This document shows positions 33,800 to 47,266 of a DNA stretch of 64,000 nt, one piece after another. A program made the position numbers and the translations under genes. The notes under the pieces were generated by a model. It did not search any database. It was given only the letters and a program-made list of their open reading frames with translations, and was not told where the DNA came from. Every line of letters begins with the position of its first letter. Positions within the stretch are counted from its first letter, which is position 1. The DNA comes from Methylorubrum populi (lineage in GTDB: Bacteria; Pseudomonadota; Alphaproteobacteria; Rhizobiales; Beijerinckiaceae), in the NCBI RefSeq assembly GCF_002355515.1, contig NZ_AP014809.1:1120001-1184000 (forward strand), written 5' to 3'.

Positions 33800-36049
33800 T
33801 CAGCGCCCGAATCGCTCGAATTTCGGGAAGCTGCGGGTCATCAGCGTGCCGGCATCGGACCGGTGGCCCATCCACTTCTCCAGCATCCCCGCATTCGCCA
33901 GCCGCGCCTGGCCCGAGCCGTCGCGCCAGGGCAGGCCTTCCGCCAGGGTGAAGACGCAGGCATCCGCGAGCCGGCTCTGGCGGCAGCGCTGCAGGCGCAC
34001 GCCCTTGCCGCGGCTGATCTCCGTCACCTCGGAGGCCGGGAAGACCAGCATCAGCTTGTCGGACGAGCAGACGGCAACGTGGTCGCCCTCGGCCGGCACC
34101 AGCAGCACCGCGCTCGTCCCTTCGTCGAGGCCGAGAATCGCCTTGCCCTTGCGGGTGTTGGCCACCAGCGCGTCCGAGGGCGCGATGAAGCCGCGCCCGT
34201 CCGAGCCGGCAACGAGCAGCTTGCTTTCCGGCTTATAGGGCAGAGCCGCGACGATCTCGGTGCCGTCGTCGAGATCGACCATCAGCCGGACCGGATCGCC
34301 GAAGCCGCGCCCGCCCGGCAGCTTCGCGGCCTCCAGGGTAAAGACCTTGCCGTTCGAGGCGAGCAGCAGGATCTTCGCCGTGGTCTCGCTGAGGAAGGAG
34401 ACCTTGAGGGTATCGTCGCCCTTGAAGGTGACGCCCGACAGGTCGGCGACGTGACCCTTGAGCGCGCGGATCCAGCCCTTCTCGGACAGGATCACGGTGA
34501 TCGGCTCGCGCTCGACCATGGCGGCGGTGAAGTCGATGCCGGCGGTGTCGGGCGGGTTCTCAAGCGTGGTGCGCCGCTTGCCCAGCTTGGTCTCGGGCCC
34601 GAAGGTCTTCTTCACCGCGCGGATCTGCTTGGTGATCTCCGTCCACTGGAGCTTCTCGGAAGCCAGCAGCGCCTCGATCCCCTCTTTCTCCTGGGTCAAC
34701 GCCTCGAATTCGCGCTTGAGCTCCATCTCTTCGAGCTTACGCAGCGAGCGCAGGCGGGTGTCGAGGATGGCGTTGGCCTGCACCTCGGTAAGCTCGAACC
34801 GCGCCATCAGGGCGGCCTTCGGCTCGTCCTCCTCGCGGATGATGCGGATTACCTCGTCGAGGTCGAGATAGACGATGAGCAGGCCGCCGAGGATTTCGAG
34901 GCGGCGCTCGATCTGGCCGAGGCGGTAGCTGGAGCGGCGCTGCAGCACCACGCGGCGGTGATCGACCCACTCGCGCAGGCACTCGGCCAAGCCGATGACG
35001 CGGGGCACGACCCCGCCGACGAGGACGTTGAGATTGAGCGGGACCCGCGCCTCCAGCTCCGAGAGCCGGAACAGCGATTCCATCAGCATCACCGGATCGA
35101 CCGAGCGCGAGCGCGGCTCCAGCACGACCCGCACGTCCTCGGCCGACTCGTCGCGCACATCGGCCAAGAGCGGCAGCTTCTTCTCCTGGAGCAGGTCGGC
35201 GAGCTTCTCGATGAGGCGCGCCTTCGGCACCCCGTAGGGGATCTCGGTGACGACGATGTTCCAGGTGCCGCGGCCGAGATCCTCCTTCGCCCAGCGCGCC
35301 CTCACACGAAAACCGCCGCGGCCGGTGCGGTAGGCCTCGCGGATCACGTCGGGCGAGTCGATCAGGATGCCGCCGGTGGGGAAGTCCGGCCCCTGCACGA
35401 AGGTGCAGAGCTGCTCGGAGGTCGCCTCGCGGTTCTGGATCAGGTAGAGCGCCGCGTCGCAGAGTTCGGCGGCGTTGTGCGGCGGGATCGAGGTCGCCAT
35501 GCCGACCGCGATGCCCTGGCTGCCGTTGGCCAGAAGGTTCGGGAAGGCCGCCGGCAGGACGACGGGCTCCTCCTTCTCGCCGTTATAGGAGGGGCGGAAA
35601 TCGACCGTGTCCTCGTCGATCCCGTCGAGCAGCAGGCGGGCGACCTCGGTCAGCCGCGCCTCGGTGTAGCGGTAGGCCGCCGGACCGTCGCCGTCGATAT
35701 TCCCGAAATTGCCCTGGCCATCGACCAGCGGGTAGCGCTGGGCGAAGTCCTGGGAGAGGCGCACCAGCGCGTCGTAGATCGCTTGGTCGCCGTGGGGATG
35801 GAAGTCACCCATCACGTCGCCGACGATTTTTGCGCACTTTTTGAAAGCCGCGGTCGGGTTAAGACGCAGCAGGTTCATGCCGTGCAGGATGCGCCGGTGC
35901 ACGGGCTTGAGGCCGTCGCGGGCATCGGGCAGCGCGCGCTGCATGATCGTCGAGAGCGCGTAGGCGTAGTAGCGCTCCTCCAGCGCCGTCTTCAGCTCGA
36001 CGCTCTCGATGCCGTCGCCCGGCGGCGGCAGGACGGGCTGGCCCATCAC
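33800..36049 (-). CDS. parC: DNA topoisomerase IV subunit A
   Basis: A 749-aa type IIA topoisomerase subunit that breaks and rejoins DNA to decatenate chromosomes, with ParE. The catalytic tyrosine is Y128 in [10 protein letters not shown]. The N-terminal part has the RRILHGM and [15 protein letters not shown] blocks; the C-terminal beta-pinwheel follows from about residue 490. Q89 and D93 occupy the positions of Ser80 and Glu84 of the E. coli quinolone-resistance region, a natural variant common in alphaproteobacteria. Length and the short C-terminal domain identify ParC rather than GyrA (about 900 aa). Two ATGs stand at the start. The recO gene lies 115 bp upstream on the same strand. Confidence 0.95.
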   Translation of the reverse strand: MMGQPVLPPPGDGIESVELKTALEERYYAYALSTIMQRALPDARDGLKPVHRRILHGMNLLRLNPTAAFKKCAKIVGDVMGDFHPHGDQAIYDALVRLSQDFAQRYPLVDGQGNFGNIDGDGPAAYRYTEARLTEVARLLLDGIDEDTVDFRPSYNGEKEEPVVLPAAFPNLLANGSQGIAVGMATSIPPHNAAELCDAALYLIQNREATSEQLCTFVQGPDFPTGGILIDSPDVIREAYRTGRGGFRVRARWAKEDLGRGTWNIVVTEIPYGVPKARLIEKLADLLQEKKLPLLADVRDESAEDVRVVLEPRSRSVDPVMLMESLFRLSELEARVPLNLNVLVGGVVPRVIGLAECLREWVDHRRVVLQRRSSYRLGQIERRLEILGGLLIVYLDLDEVIRIIREEDEPKAALMARFELTEVQANAILDTRLRSLRKLEEMELKREFEALTQEKEGIEALLASEKLQWTEITKQIRAVKKTFGPETKLGKRRTTLENPPDTAGIDFTAAMVEREPITVILSEKGWIRALKGHVADLSGVTFKGDDTLKVSFLSETTAKILLLASNGKVFTLEAAKLPGGRGFGDPVRLMVDLDDGTEIVAALPYKPESKLLVAGSDGRGFIAPSDALVANTRKGKAILGLDEGTSAVLLVPAEGDHVAVCSSDKLMLVFPASEVTEISRGKGVRLQRCRQSRLADACVFTLAEGLPWRDGSGQARLANAGMLEKWMGHRSDAGTLMTRSFPKFERFGR

Positions 36050-36164
36050 TCACTCCACATCGTCATTTTCGTCCGCAAGGCCGACGCGCGCCGGCCTTAC
36101 GCCCCCGCAACCCGTCAGGACGGGTCACGGCATCCCGCAAGAAAAATGGAACATAACACGAACA

Positions 36165-36908
36165 TCACCCACTCTGGCCAGTGCCGAGTGCGACGAATCG
36201 TGCCCGCTCCTCCGGCGTGCCCTGCGCCCGCGGGCGCCAGACATGCTGATCGAGGAAATACCCCGTCAAGGTAAACCCCTCCCGAACGTCGTGGGCGTCC
36301 GGCGTGCGCCAGCCGCTGCCGGGCTGGTCGCGGTCGCGCAGGAAGGGCGGCAGGGCCAGCAGGCGGTCGCGATAGGGCTCGCCCGCCGAGGCGCTGACCG
36401 CGCGCCCGCTCTTCGGCGAGACGTAGACCAGGGCGTCGTTGGCGCCCGTCGCCGCGCAATGCGACAGGTCGAGGCCGAAGCCGAGGCTCGCCAGCAGCGC
36501 CAGTTCGAACCGCACCATCAGGGCGGGGGCGATCTCGGGATCGTCGAGATGGGCAATCAGGACCTGCGCCGCCTCGTAGAGGGCAGGATGCGGGTCGCGC
36601 TCGGGCAGGAGCCGCAGCAGCGTCGAGAGATGACCGATCCCGTAGAGGGCGAGGCCCGAATCCATCAGCCGCGAGGCGTTCATGGTAAGCGGCTCGACCG
36701 CGTAGGCGCCGAGCGCCCCGTCGAGCCGCGCCCGCCACGTCGCGCGCAGCGTGTTGCCGGGCTGGAGCATCGGCTGCATCCGCCGCGAGCGCCCGCCATG
36801 GACGAGCCCGAGATGGCGCCCGTGCTCCGGCGTCATCAGTTCGAGCACGACCCCGGTCTCACCGTGCTTGCGCAGGCCGATCACGAGGCCTTCGTCGGTC
36901 CACTGCAT
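36165..36908 (-). CDS. recO: DNA repair protein RecO
   Basis: A 247-aa RecO protein, which helps load RecA on SSB-coated DNA in the RecFOR pathway. The N-terminal OB fold begins MQWTDEGLVIGLRKHGETGVVLEL and HGRHLGLVHGGRSRRMQ. The C-terminal helical part has RFELALLASLGFGLDLSHCAATGANDAL and VSPKSGRAVS, where a zinc ribbon is present in some relatives but here has only one clear Cys. I start at ATG 36908 because homology begins there. Upstream of parC on the same strand; probably co-transcribed. Confidence 0.92.
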   Translation of the reverse strand: MQWTDEGLVIGLRKHGETGVVLELMTPEHGRHLGLVHGGRSRRMQPMLQPGNTLRATWRARLDGALGAYAVEPLTMNASRLMDSGLALYGIGHLSTLLRLLPERDPHPALYEAAQVLIAHLDDPEIAPALMVRFELALLASLGFGLDLSHCAATGANDALVYVSPKSGRAVSASAGEPYRDRLLALPPFLRDRDQPGSGWRTPDAHDVREGFTLTGYFLDQHVWRPRAQGTPEERARFVALGTGQSG

Positions 36909-37036
36909 GGGGGAGAGATAAGCATTTTTTCGCCCCGCGGGAGCCGGGCCGGACACCGAACCGCGCCGCGGGTGCGGGGCCATTTCCCGCTTTGATAGAA
37001 ATTGCTACGCCTTCACACGCAATAGGAGATTCGCAG

Positions 37037-37420
37037 ATGATCAGGAGGCGAGGGAGCATGGTGTTGGCTTTGGCCCTGACCGCCGGCTGCTCGGTGCGCG
37101 CGGCGCCGCCTTCCACCACCACGGGCACCGTGCGCGAGCGGATCGCGGCGCTCGCCCGCGGCCAGGTCGCCTTCGGCTCCGTCTCGCTGCTCCCGGTCCG
37201 GTTCGAGCGAAGCCGTATTACCGGCCCGTTCGAGGATGGCGGCCGCCGGCTCTATTGCGTCTCGACCCGCATGAAGGGCCGCAGCCTCGGCGAGCCGGAG
37301 CGGCCTAAACTCGTGGTGCGGGAGGAAGCGGACAATCTCACCGTCCTGCGCGACGAAGAGGACGTCTGCGAGGGGCACCGCAGCGAGCCGTTTTCGGAGT
37401 TGGACTCACCGGCACGCTGA
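37037..37420 (+). CDS. Small putative lipoprotein
   Basis: A 127-aa protein with a lipoprotein signal: basic start MIRRRGSM, hydrophobic VLALALTAGC, with C18 as the lipid attachment site. The mature part has a short conserved-looking beta segment (GRRLYCVSTRMKGRS) and a second and third Cys. AGGAG at 37024-37028 is 8 nt from ATG 37037 and fixes the start. No family recognised; probably anchored in the outer membrane facing the periplasm. Divergent from recO. Confidence 0.7.
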   Translation: MIRRRGSMVLALALTAGCSVRAAPPSTTTGTVRERIAALARGQVAFGSVSLLPVRFERSRITGPFEDGGRRLYCVSTRMKGRSLGEPERPKLVVREEADNLTVLRDEEDVCEGHRSEPFSELDSPAR

Positions 37421-37479
37421 ACCGGATGTTGCCCGCTCTGGGCAGACCGTCTGGCGAAGAGCGGCGCCCATGCCTTCTC

Positions 37480-37593
37480 CGTCATCCCGGGGCCGCATCG
37501 CGGAACCCGGGATCCACCCGTGATGCGGCGCTGACGTCGGAGGTCGCGGCCCGTCGTGGATTCCGGATTCGCCTGCGGCGCTCCGGAATGACG
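37480..37593. repeat. Imperfect palindromic repeat (about 114 bp)
   Basis: The left arm (37480-37517) begins CGTCATCCCGGGGCCGCAT and ends GGGATCCAC; the right arm (37556-37593) begins GTGGATTCCGGATTC and ends CTCCGGAATGACG. They pair imperfectly over 38 bp. Palindromes of the form CGTCATCCCGG...CCGGAATGACG are dispersed in genomes of this order, so I take it as a non-coding interspersed repeat filling the gap between the lipoprotein gene and chaC. Confidence 0.6.
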
Positions 37594-37631
37594 AGGAAGG
37601 GGCGAAACGGGTTGCACTCACACCCCCAAAG

Positions 37632-38345
37632 ATGATCCGCTCCGGCCTGATGCCTTCCCGTCCCCTGTCCCTCACCCTCGACCTCATCGCCCGTGCCCAT
37701 CCCGACACCGTCCCCGACGATGAAACAGCGCTGACGCTGCTCTCCGACGACGATCTCGCGCCCGAGCTCGAAGCGATGCTGGCGCGGCGTGCCTCGTCTG
37801 AGGGCGGGCTGTGGGTGTTCGCCTACGGCTCACTGCTGTGGAACCCGGAATTCGCCGTCTCCGAGCAGCGGCTCGGCACGCTGCGCGGCTGGCACCGCCG
37901 CTTCTGCCTGCTGCAGCGGCGCTTCCGCGGCACGCCGGAGAGTCCCGGCCTCGTGCTGGGACTCGACCGCGGCGGAATCTGCCGCGGCGTCACCTTCCGC
38001 CTGGACGATGCCGACCCGCACGCGACCCTGATGCCGGTCTGGCGGCGGGAGATGAAGGGCAAGGGCTACGAGGGGCGCTGGGTCAGCGTGGAGACGGACA
38101 CCGGGCCGGTCACGGCACTGACCTTCATGGTGAACCGGGCGAGCGACCGCTACACCGGCCGCCTATCCGACGCCGCGATCGCGGACAGGATCGCGGCGGC
38201 CTGCGGGCATCTGGGGCCCAGCGCCGAGTATCTGTTCCGCACCGTGGAGGCCTGCGCCCGGCTCGGCATCCACGACCGGCACCTGTGGTCGCTCCAGGCG
38301 CTCGTGGCCGAGCGCCTGGAAGACCGGCGCGCGGCCTGCGCGTAG
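37632..38345 (+). CDS. chaC: Glutathione-specific gamma-glutamylcyclotransferase (ChaC)
   Basis: A 237-aa ChaC-family enzyme that degrades glutathione to 5-oxoproline and Cys-Gly in the cytosol. The substrate loop is VFAYGSLLWNPEF (62-74), the hallmark of the fold. The catalytic glutamate is expected in VWRREMKGKGYEGRWV. Later blocks (VNRASDRYTGRLSDAAIADRIA and AEYLFRTVEACARLGIHD) match bacterial ChaC. The start may be ATG 37632 or the in-frame ATG six codons later. It stands alone after a palindromic repeat. Confidence 0.9.
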   Translation: MIRSGLMPSRPLSLTLDLIARAHPDTVPDDETALTLLSDDDLAPELEAMLARRASSEGGLWVFAYGSLLWNPEFAVSEQRLGTLRGWHRRFCLLQRRFRGTPESPGLVLGLDRGGICRGVTFRLDDADPHATLMPVWRREMKGKGYEGRWVSVETDTGPVTALTFMVNRASDRYTGRLSDAAIADRIAAACGHLGPSAEYLFRTVEACARLGIHDRHLWSLQALVAERLEDRRAACA

Positions 38346-38462
38346 TTCTCGCCTCCGTCATGCGGGGCGAGGCGTCAGCGATCCAGGGCGCGAGCGTGCC
38401 GGATCAGGCACGCCGCGGCTGGACGGCTTCGCCCCGCTCGCCCTGACGGACGTGCGAGAAGA

Positions 38463-39248
38463 CTACTGCCCGTCGATCCGGGCGCCGAGAAGCGCGATGG
38501 CGCGCTGGTAGACGCCGGCGGCGTTCCAGCCCTGGATCGCGGCGAAGTTCGGCTCACCGGGCTGGTAGCCCGCACCGCGCTGCCAGCCGTGACCTTTCAG
38601 GAAGTTGGCGGTGGAGTTCAACGCGACCGGCGCGCTGTCGAGGCTGCCGCCGACGCCGTAGGTCAGGACGTTCTTGGGCAGGAACTGGGTGTGGCCGACC
38701 TCGCCGTGGGCAGCACCCCGGGTCGCGGGCGTCAGCACGCCGCTGTCGACGAGCTTGAGCGCCGCGTAGAGCTGGTCGGTGAAATAGGCCGAGCGGCGGC
38801 AATCGTAGGCGAGCGTCGCCACCGCCGACAGGGTGTTGACGTTGCCCTTCACCGCGCCGAAGCCGGTCTCCATGCCCCAGATCGCCAGGAGCGGGCCCGG
38901 CGGCACGCCGTAGCGCTGCTCGATCGAGGCGAAGAGGGCCGCGTTCTGAGCCTTGAGGGCGCGCCCGCGGGAGACGATGGTGTTGCCGCCGCGCTTGGCC
39001 AGGAACTGGTCGAGCGAGAGCTTGAAGCTCTTCTGGCCTCGATCCGCCGAGATCGTCGCCGTGGAGTAGGAGGTGTTGGCGAGCGCCGCGAGCGCCGCCG
39101 GGCTGGCCCGGCCCTTGGCTTCGGCGATGAACTCGTCCTTCCAGGCCTCGAAGCCGGCGGCATTGTTGCCGCACTGCGCCGCCTGCGCGGCACCGGCCAG
39201 CCCCATTAGGGCGGCGGCGGCCGTCATTCTCAAACCGTGTCCGGTCAT
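38463..39248 (-). CDS. Lytic murein transglycosylase (MltB family)
   Basis: A 261-aa exported lytic transglycosylase that cleaves peptidoglycan with formation of 1,6-anhydroMurNAc. A signal peptide (MTGHGLRMTAAAALMGLAGA, cleavage after AQA) leads into the SLT_2/MltB catalytic domain; the catalytic acid is E127 in AIWGMETGFG. GEVGHTQFLPKNVLTYGV and NFLKGHGWQRG are family blocks. I start at ATG 39248, which has GGAG closely upstream; the longer frame is not protein-like. It lacks a C-terminal peptidoglycan-binding domain. The 237-bp gap to dnaE (39249-39485) holds no gene. Confidence 0.9.
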   Translation of the reverse strand: MTGHGLRMTAAAALMGLAGAAQAAQCGNNAAGFEAWKDEFIAEAKGRASPAALAALANTSYSTATISADRGQKSFKLSLDQFLAKRGGNTIVSRGRALKAQNAALFASIEQRYGVPPGPLLAIWGMETGFGAVKGNVNTLSAVATLAYDCRRSAYFTDQLYAALKLVDSGVLTPATRGAAHGEVGHTQFLPKNVLTYGVGGSLDSAPVALNSTANFLKGHGWQRGAGYQPGEPNFAAIQGWNAAGVYQRAIALLGARIDGQ

Positions 39249-39485
39249 CCCACACTCCATCGGGCGGCGACCATGCGGCGCCGCGGCATTCGAAGGGCTT
39301 CGGCCGCTTCGCGGCGCCGGGCGAACTCCGCCAACCGGAGTTCCCACGCGCCACCTTGGGTTTGGCCGAACCTTACCTTGGCAGAATCACCGAGCTGTGG
39401 CGGCGATGAGGCACGAAAGGTTCTGTAACGCCAATATCCTGCGGAGGTGATCGGATTGGTTACCGGGGGGTTCGGGCGGGCCCCT

Positions 39486-43007
<3,522 letters not shown>

Positions 43008-43212
43008 GAGGGACCCTGTTCGGATCCCCCTAAGATCGCCGTTCAATGCCTTGCGAGTCTGTCACCGGCACGCCGCACCGCGGGCGATATCCACCGTTCT
43101 TCGAACCCGGCGTCGTCCAGACGGGTGATCCGGTGTGAAACCACCCGCCTGATGACATTTCCTGTGAGCAACGCTTCCGGCACCGGAACAAAGCGCGCTC
43201 GAACGCGGACCA

Positions 43213-43317
43213 TTAATGGATCGGCGCCAAGGCTACCGCCCAGAGCGCGACCGCACCGAAGAGCAGGCCGAAGGCGGTGAACTCGACGACGCTGGTAAGG
43301 AACACGCGCTTGGTCAT
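43213..43317 (-). CDS. 34-aa single-span membrane protein under an SOS-type promoter
   Basis: A 35-codon gene from ATG 43317 to TAA 43213. GGAG and GGAAG lie just upstream of the ATG. The product starts MTKR, followed by one hydrophobic segment (VFLTSVVEFTAFGLLFGAVA, then LWAVALAPIH), so it is a short inner-membrane peptide with a basic cytosolic start. The promoter 33 bp upstream has a LexA-type GTTC-N7-GTTC site in its spacer. In Caulobacter, a 29-aa SOS-induced membrane peptide, SidA, blocks division through FtsW/FtsN. Size, topology and control match that type; I do not claim sequence homology. It is too short to be found by length-limited gene calling. Confidence 0.65.
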   Translation of the reverse strand: MTKRVFLTSVVEFTAFGLLFGAVALWAVALAPIH

Positions 43318-43343
43318 GGCTTCCACTCCGTGTTGATGGAGTG

Positions 43344-43372
43344 ATTTTTGTTCCTGTTTTGTTCTGTGTAAA
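43344..43372 (-). promoter_or_regulatory. SOS (LexA) box within a sigma-70-type promoter
   Basis: On the minus strand a -35 TTTACA (43367-43372) and a -10 AAAAAT (43344-43349) are separated by exactly 17 bp. Inside that spacer lies GTTC-CTGTTTT-GTTC (43350-43364 on the plus strand), the alphaproteobacterial LexA consensus GTTC-N7-GTTC with a T-rich spacer. LexA bound here would block the promoter. The region from here to lolD (43373-43619) has no other regulatory feature I can name apart from a palindrome at 43501. Confidence 0.7.
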
Positions 43373-43500
43373 GTCTGGGGACGCGGTGACACGGCGGTAT
43401 GGTGAACGATGTGTTGCCAGCGCCACTGTGAGGCTGCAGCCTCCCGCGCCCGACCGCCGCCGAGCGCCCTGCCTCGGTGCCGATGCGTGGCAGGCCCTTT

Positions 43501-43591
43501 CCGTCATTGCGAGGCGGATACGATGCGATCCAGCGCCTGCTCTCTCCGGATCCGCGCCACCGAGGCGCCTCGCATTCGCACGCGATGACGG
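43501..43591. repeat. Imperfect palindromic repeat before lolD end
   Basis: CCGTCATTGCGAGGCG (43501-43516) has its complement at 43566-43591 as CGCCTCGCA and ATGACGG, split by a 10-bp insertion. CGTCATTGCGAGGCG-type palindromes recur in genomes of this order. It lies in the gap between the small SOS gene and lolD and is probably an interspersed repeat, possibly acting as an mRNA 3' structure for lolD. Confidence 0.5.
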
Positions 43592-43619
43592 CTGAGGATC
43601 GAACCCGAGGCGCTCGCCC

Positions 43620-44330
43620 CTAGCCGAGCTGCTCGATCATCCCGTCGCGGATGGTCACGCGGCGGTCCATGCGGGCGGCCAGATCCATGTTGTGGGTCGC
43701 GATCAGGGCCGCGAGGCCCGAGGCGCGCACGAGCTGGAGCAGGATGCTGAAGACCCGTCCCGAGGTCTGCGGGTCGAGGTTGCCCGTGGGTTCGTCGGCC
43801 AGCAGCAGGCGCGGGCCGTTGGCCACCGCGCGGGCGATGGCGACGCGCTGCTGCTCGCCGCCCGAGAGTTCGGCCGGGCGGTGCGGCAGGCGGTCCTTGA
43901 GGCCGAGGAAGCTCAGGAGTTCGGCGGCACGGGCCTCCGCCTCCTTGCGGGCGAGCCCGCGGATGAGCTGGGGCAGCACCACGTTCTCCAGCGCCGAGAA
44001 CTCCGGCAGCAGGTGGTGGAACTGGTAGACGAAGCCCATCTCCTCGCGCCGCAGGCGGGTGCGCTCGGCGTCCGACATCGCCGCGGTCGGCTGGCCGCCG
44101 ATATAGACCTCGCCGCCATCGGGCCGCTCCAGCAGGCCGGCGACGTGGAGCAGGGTCGATTTGCCGGCGCCCGAAGGGGCCACCAGGGCGACCAGCTCGC
44201 CCGGCCAGATCGCCAGATCGGTGCCGCGCAGGATCTCGAGCGCGCCCTCGCCCTGCTGATAGCGGCGCTGGACGCCCGCGAAGAACAGGGCCGGCACGGG
44301 CTGGGCGCCGCCGTCATTCGTCTGAGCCAT
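43620..44330 (-). CDS. lolD: Lipoprotein-releasing ABC transporter ATPase
   Basis: A 236-aa ABC ATPase of the LolD/MacB type that powers release of outer-membrane lipoproteins from the inner membrane to LolA. Walker A is APSGAGKST (51-59), the Q-loop is [19 protein letters not shown] (LolD-specific HHLL), the signature is [15 protein letters not shown] and Walker [13 protein letters not shown]. It follows lolC by 14 bp on the same strand, the typical Lol arrangement. In alphaproteobacteria one LolC/E-type permease often serves as homodimer. Confidence 0.95.
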   Translation of the reverse strand: MAQTNDGGAQPVPALFFAGVQRRYQQGEGALEILRGTDLAIWPGELVALVAPSGAGKSTLLHVAGLLERPDGGEVYIGGQPTAAMSDAERTRLRREEMGFVYQFHHLLPEFSALENVVLPQLIRGLARKEAEARAAELLSFLGLKDRLPHRPAELSGGEQQRVAIARAVANGPRLLLADEPTGNLDPQTSGRVFSILLQLVRASGLAALIATHNMDLAARMDRRVTIRDGMIEQLG

Positions 44331-44344
44331 ATCGGGGCGTTCCG

Positions 44345-45664
44345 TCAGCCGTAGCGCAGGGCCTGCACCGGATCGAGCCGGGCGGCGCGCCAGGAGGGAT
44401 AGAGGGTCGCCACCAGCGACAGCAGGATCGAGGTGATCACGATGATGGCGACCTCGCTCGTGTTCATCTCGGCCGGAATCTCGGCGAGGAAGCGCACGGT
44501 CGGATCCCAGGCGGTGGGAAAGAGCGTGCGCTGGATCGGCTTGATGTTGAGGGTGAACAGCACCCCGCCGATCAGCCCGATCGCCGTGCCGACGAGGCCG
44601 ATCAGCGCCCCGTTGATGAGGAAGACCCGCATGATCGTGCCCGGCGTCGCGCCCATGGTGCGCAGGATCGCGATGTCCGAGGACTTGTCGCGCACGAGCA
44701 GGATCAGGCCCGAGATGATGTTTAGCGTCGCCACGATGACGATGAGGTTGAGGATCAGGAACATCACGTTCCGCTCTACCTCCAGGGCGCCGAAGAAGGT
44801 GCGGTTGGTCTGGCGCCAGTCGGTCAGAAGGATCGGGCGCTCGGCCGCCATCTCCAGCGGCTCGCGCATCTCACCCACCGCATCGGCGTCGTCGAGATAG
44901 ATCTCGATCACGCTGACGTCGCCGTCGCGGTTGAAGAAGGCCTGCGCTTCGGCCAGCGGCATGAAGGCCATGGTGGTATCGAAATCGGTGACGCCGATCT
45001 CGAAGATCGCCTTGACCGTATAGGTCTTGGTGCGCGGCGCGGTGCCGAACGGCGTGCTCGCGCCCTTCGGCGTCGAGAGCGTCACCTGATCGCCCGCCTG
45101 GAGGCCGAGGGCGTCGGCGAGCCGCTTGCCGAGCGCCACGCCCTGGCCGTCGTCGAAGCCTTCGAGCGTGCCGCTCTTGATGGCACCGGACACCGCCGGG
45201 ATCTTCGGCAGATCGGATTCGCGCACGCCGCGCACGAGCACGCCGGAACCGCCATAGGGGGAGGAGGCGAAGGCCTGCCCCTGCACCATCGGCACCACGG
45301 CGCGCACGCCTGCGACCTTCTCCAGCCGGTCGGAGAGATCGACGTAGTCGGTGAACAGCCGGTCGATCGGCGCGGCGAAGACGTGGCCGTTCAGCCCGAT
45401 GATCTTGGAGCGCAGCTCGGTGCGGAAGCCGTTCATCACCGAGAGCACGATGATGAGGGTGGCCACGCCCACCGCGATGCCGAGCACCGAGAACAGGGCG
45501 ACCACGGAGACGCCGCCCCCCCGGCGGCGCGCCCGCAGGTAGCGCCCGGCGATGATCCACTCGAACCCGGCGAAGGGCGGCGTCGAGGCGCTCGCGCGGG
45601 CGCTCCTCAGCCGTGCCAGGATGCCCCGCAGGGAGATGCCAGCCTTACCCAACGCGAGTGCCAT
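44345..45664 (-). CDS. lolC: Lipoprotein-releasing ABC transporter permease (LolC/E family)
   Basis: A 439-aa inner-membrane permease with the LolC/E layout: one span at about 52-75 ([22 protein letters not shown]), a large periplasmic domain ([21 protein letters not shown] onwards), and three spans near the C-terminus ([59 protein letters not shown]). Only one permease gene is present, so a homodimeric LolF-like arrangement with LolD is likely. Located between proS (12 bp) and lolD (14 bp). Confidence 0.93.
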   Translation of the reverse strand: MALALGKAGISLRGILARLRSARASASTPPFAGFEWIIAGRYLRARRRGGGVSVVALFSVLGIAVGVATLIIVLSVMNGFRTELRSKIIGLNGHVFAAPIDRLFTDYVDLSDRLEKVAGVRAVVPMVQGQAFASSPYGGSGVLVRGVRESDLPKIPAVSGAIKSGTLEGFDDGQGVALGKRLADALGLQAGDQVTLSTPKGASTPFGTAPRTKTYTVKAIFEIGVTDFDTTMAFMPLAEAQAFFNRDGDVSVIEIYLDDADAVGEMREPLEMAAERPILLTDWRQTNRTFFGALEVERNVMFLILNLIVIVATLNIISGLILLVRDKSSDIAILRTMGATPGTIMRVFLINGALIGLVGTAIGLIGGVLFTLNIKPIQRTLFPTAWDPTVRFLAEIPAEMNTSEVAIIVITSILLSLVATLYPSWRAARLDPVQALRYG

Positions 45665-45676
45665 CGCGGCCGGTCC

Positions 45677-47002
45677 TCAGACGCGCCGGATGCGGGCGGG
45701 GAGATCGACGGGATCGACGGTCTCGCGCTCCCCGCTGGCGCGGCGCTTCAGCTCGACCTTGCCTTCGGCCAGACCCTTCGGACCGACGATCACCTGCCAG
45801 GGCAGGCCGATCAGGTCGGCGGTGGCGAACTTGGCGCCGGGCCGCTCGTCGCGGTCGTCGTAGAGCACGGACAGGCCGGCCGTCTCCAGCGCCGCCTGGA
45901 TCTCGCCGCAGGCCGCATCGCAGGCGGAATCGCCGACCTTGAGGTTGATCAGCGCCACGTCGAAGGGGGCGATCGCGTCCGGCCAGATGATGCCGGCCTC
46001 GTCGTGGCTCGCCTCGATCGTCGCCGCCACGAGCCGGCTCGGGCCGATGCCGTAGGAGCCCATATGCACCGGCCGCTCCTGCCCGTCGGGGCCGGTGACG
46101 ACCGCCTTCATCGGCGTCGAGTACTTGGTGCCGAAATAGAAGATGTGGCCGACCTCGATGCCGCGGGCGGAAAGGCGCGAGGCCTCCGGCACCTCGGCGA
46201 ACACCGCCTCGTCGTGCATCTCGTCGGTGGCGGCGTAGTGCGAGGTCCAGGCATCGACCACGCCCTGCAGCCCGGGGACGTCGTCGAAATCGACGGACGG
46301 AGGCGGCACCGGCATGTCGAGATAGGCGCGGTCGCAGAAAACCTCGCTCTCGCCGGTCTTGGCCAGGATGATGAACTCGTGGCTGAGATCGCCGCCGATG
46401 GGGCCGGTATCGGCGCGCATCGGGATCGCCCGGAGGCCGAGCGTCTCGAAGGTGCGCAGATAGGAGACGAAGACCTTGTTGTAGGAGTGGCGCGCGGCGG
46501 CCTGATCGAGGTCGAACGAGTAGCCGTCCTTCATCAGGAACTCGCGCGAGCGCATGGTGCCGAAGCGCGGACGCACCTCGTCGCGGAACTTCCACGAGAT
46601 CTGGTAGAGGTTCTTGGGCAGATCCTTGTAGGAGCGGGCGCTGGCGCGGAAGATCTCGGTCACGACCTCCTCCGCCGTCGGGCCGTAGAGCAGGTCACGC
46701 TCGTGCCGGTCCTTCAGACGCAGCATCTCCTTGCCGTAGGCCTCGTAGCGGCCGGACTCGCGCCAGAGATCGGCCGCCTGAATCGTCGGCATCAGGATCT
46801 CGATGGCGCCCGCACGATCCTGCTCGGCGCGGATCACGTCGCAGACCTTGTTGAGGACGCGCAGACCCAGCGGCAGCCACGCGTAGATGCCGGCGGCCTC
46901 CTGGCGGATCATGCCGGCACGCAGCATCAGGCGGTGCGAAATGATCTCCGCTTCCTTGGGCGTCTCGCGCAGGATCGGCAGGAAGTAGCGGGAGAGACGC
47001 AT
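45677..47002 (-). CDS. proS: Prolyl-tRNA synthetase (short, no editing domain)
   Basis: A 441-aa class II synthetase charging tRNA(Pro). Motif 1 lies around [19 protein letters not shown], motif 2 in [32 protein letters not shown], and motif 3 in [18 protein letters not shown]. The insertion (INS) editing domain of the E. coli enzyme is absent, which is usual for alphaproteobacterial ProS of about 440 aa, where separate deacylases edit. The C-terminal anticodon-binding domain spans about 335-441. I start at ATG 47002 ([14 protein letters not shown]). Transcribed with lolC and lolD. Confidence 0.96.
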   Translation of the reverse strand: MRLSRYFLPILRETPKEAEIISHRLMLRAGMIRQEAAGIYAWLPLGLRVLNKVCDVIRAEQDRAGAIEILMPTIQAADLWRESGRYEAYGKEMLRLKDRHERDLLYGPTAEEVVTEIFRASARSYKDLPKNLYQISWKFRDEVRPRFGTMRSREFLMKDGYSFDLDQAAARHSYNKVFVSYLRTFETLGLRAIPMRADTGPIGGDLSHEFIILAKTGESEVFCDRAYLDMPVPPPSVDFDDVPGLQGVVDAWTSHYAATDEMHDEAVFAEVPEASRLSARGIEVGHIFYFGTKYSTPMKAVVTGPDGQERPVHMGSYGIGPSRLVAATIEASHDEAGIIWPDAIAPFDVALINLKVGDSACDAACGEIQAALETAGLSVLYDDRDERPGAKFATADLIGLPWQVIVGPKGLAEGKVELKRRASGERETVDPVDLPARIRRV

Positions 47003-47231
47003 CGTTCGACCTTGGAAGAGAGCAGGCGCGGCCAACGGAGGAGCTGGGCCTGCGTGCCGAGGCACACAACACATTGCCCCTGCAAAACACAAGCGCCCGA
47101 CGAGCACAGGATCGGTCCGCAATAAGGCGGAACGAAGCCGGCGAAGGGCCTGCAGAATGCATCATTTATCAATTCAGGAGACCACTTGCCGCTCGCCCTG
47201 CAAAAAAGCGCTGCGAACCATCTCTCCCCTG

Positions 47232-47260
47232 ATGACAAAGAGAAATCTTCTTCCTATAAG
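47232..47260 (+). promoter_or_regulatory. Sigma-70-type promoter for a candidate small RNA
   Basis: ATGACA (47232-47237) and TATAAG (47255-47260) are separated by 17 bp, close to the TTGACA-N17-TATAAT consensus, in an AT-rich patch. Transcription would start near 47267. There is no protein gene on this strand downstream until beyond a strong terminator at 47383, so it fits an RNA gene. Confidence 0.5.
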
Positions 47261-47266
47261 CAGCGC

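Noticed and set aside
37426..37635. A 69-codon frame between the lipoprotein gene and chaC
   Set aside because: It translates a palindromic repeat.
43043..43507. A 154-codon minus-strand frame upstream of dnaE
   Set aside because: It runs across the SOS promoter and a palindrome in a different frame from the small membrane protein, with no protein character.
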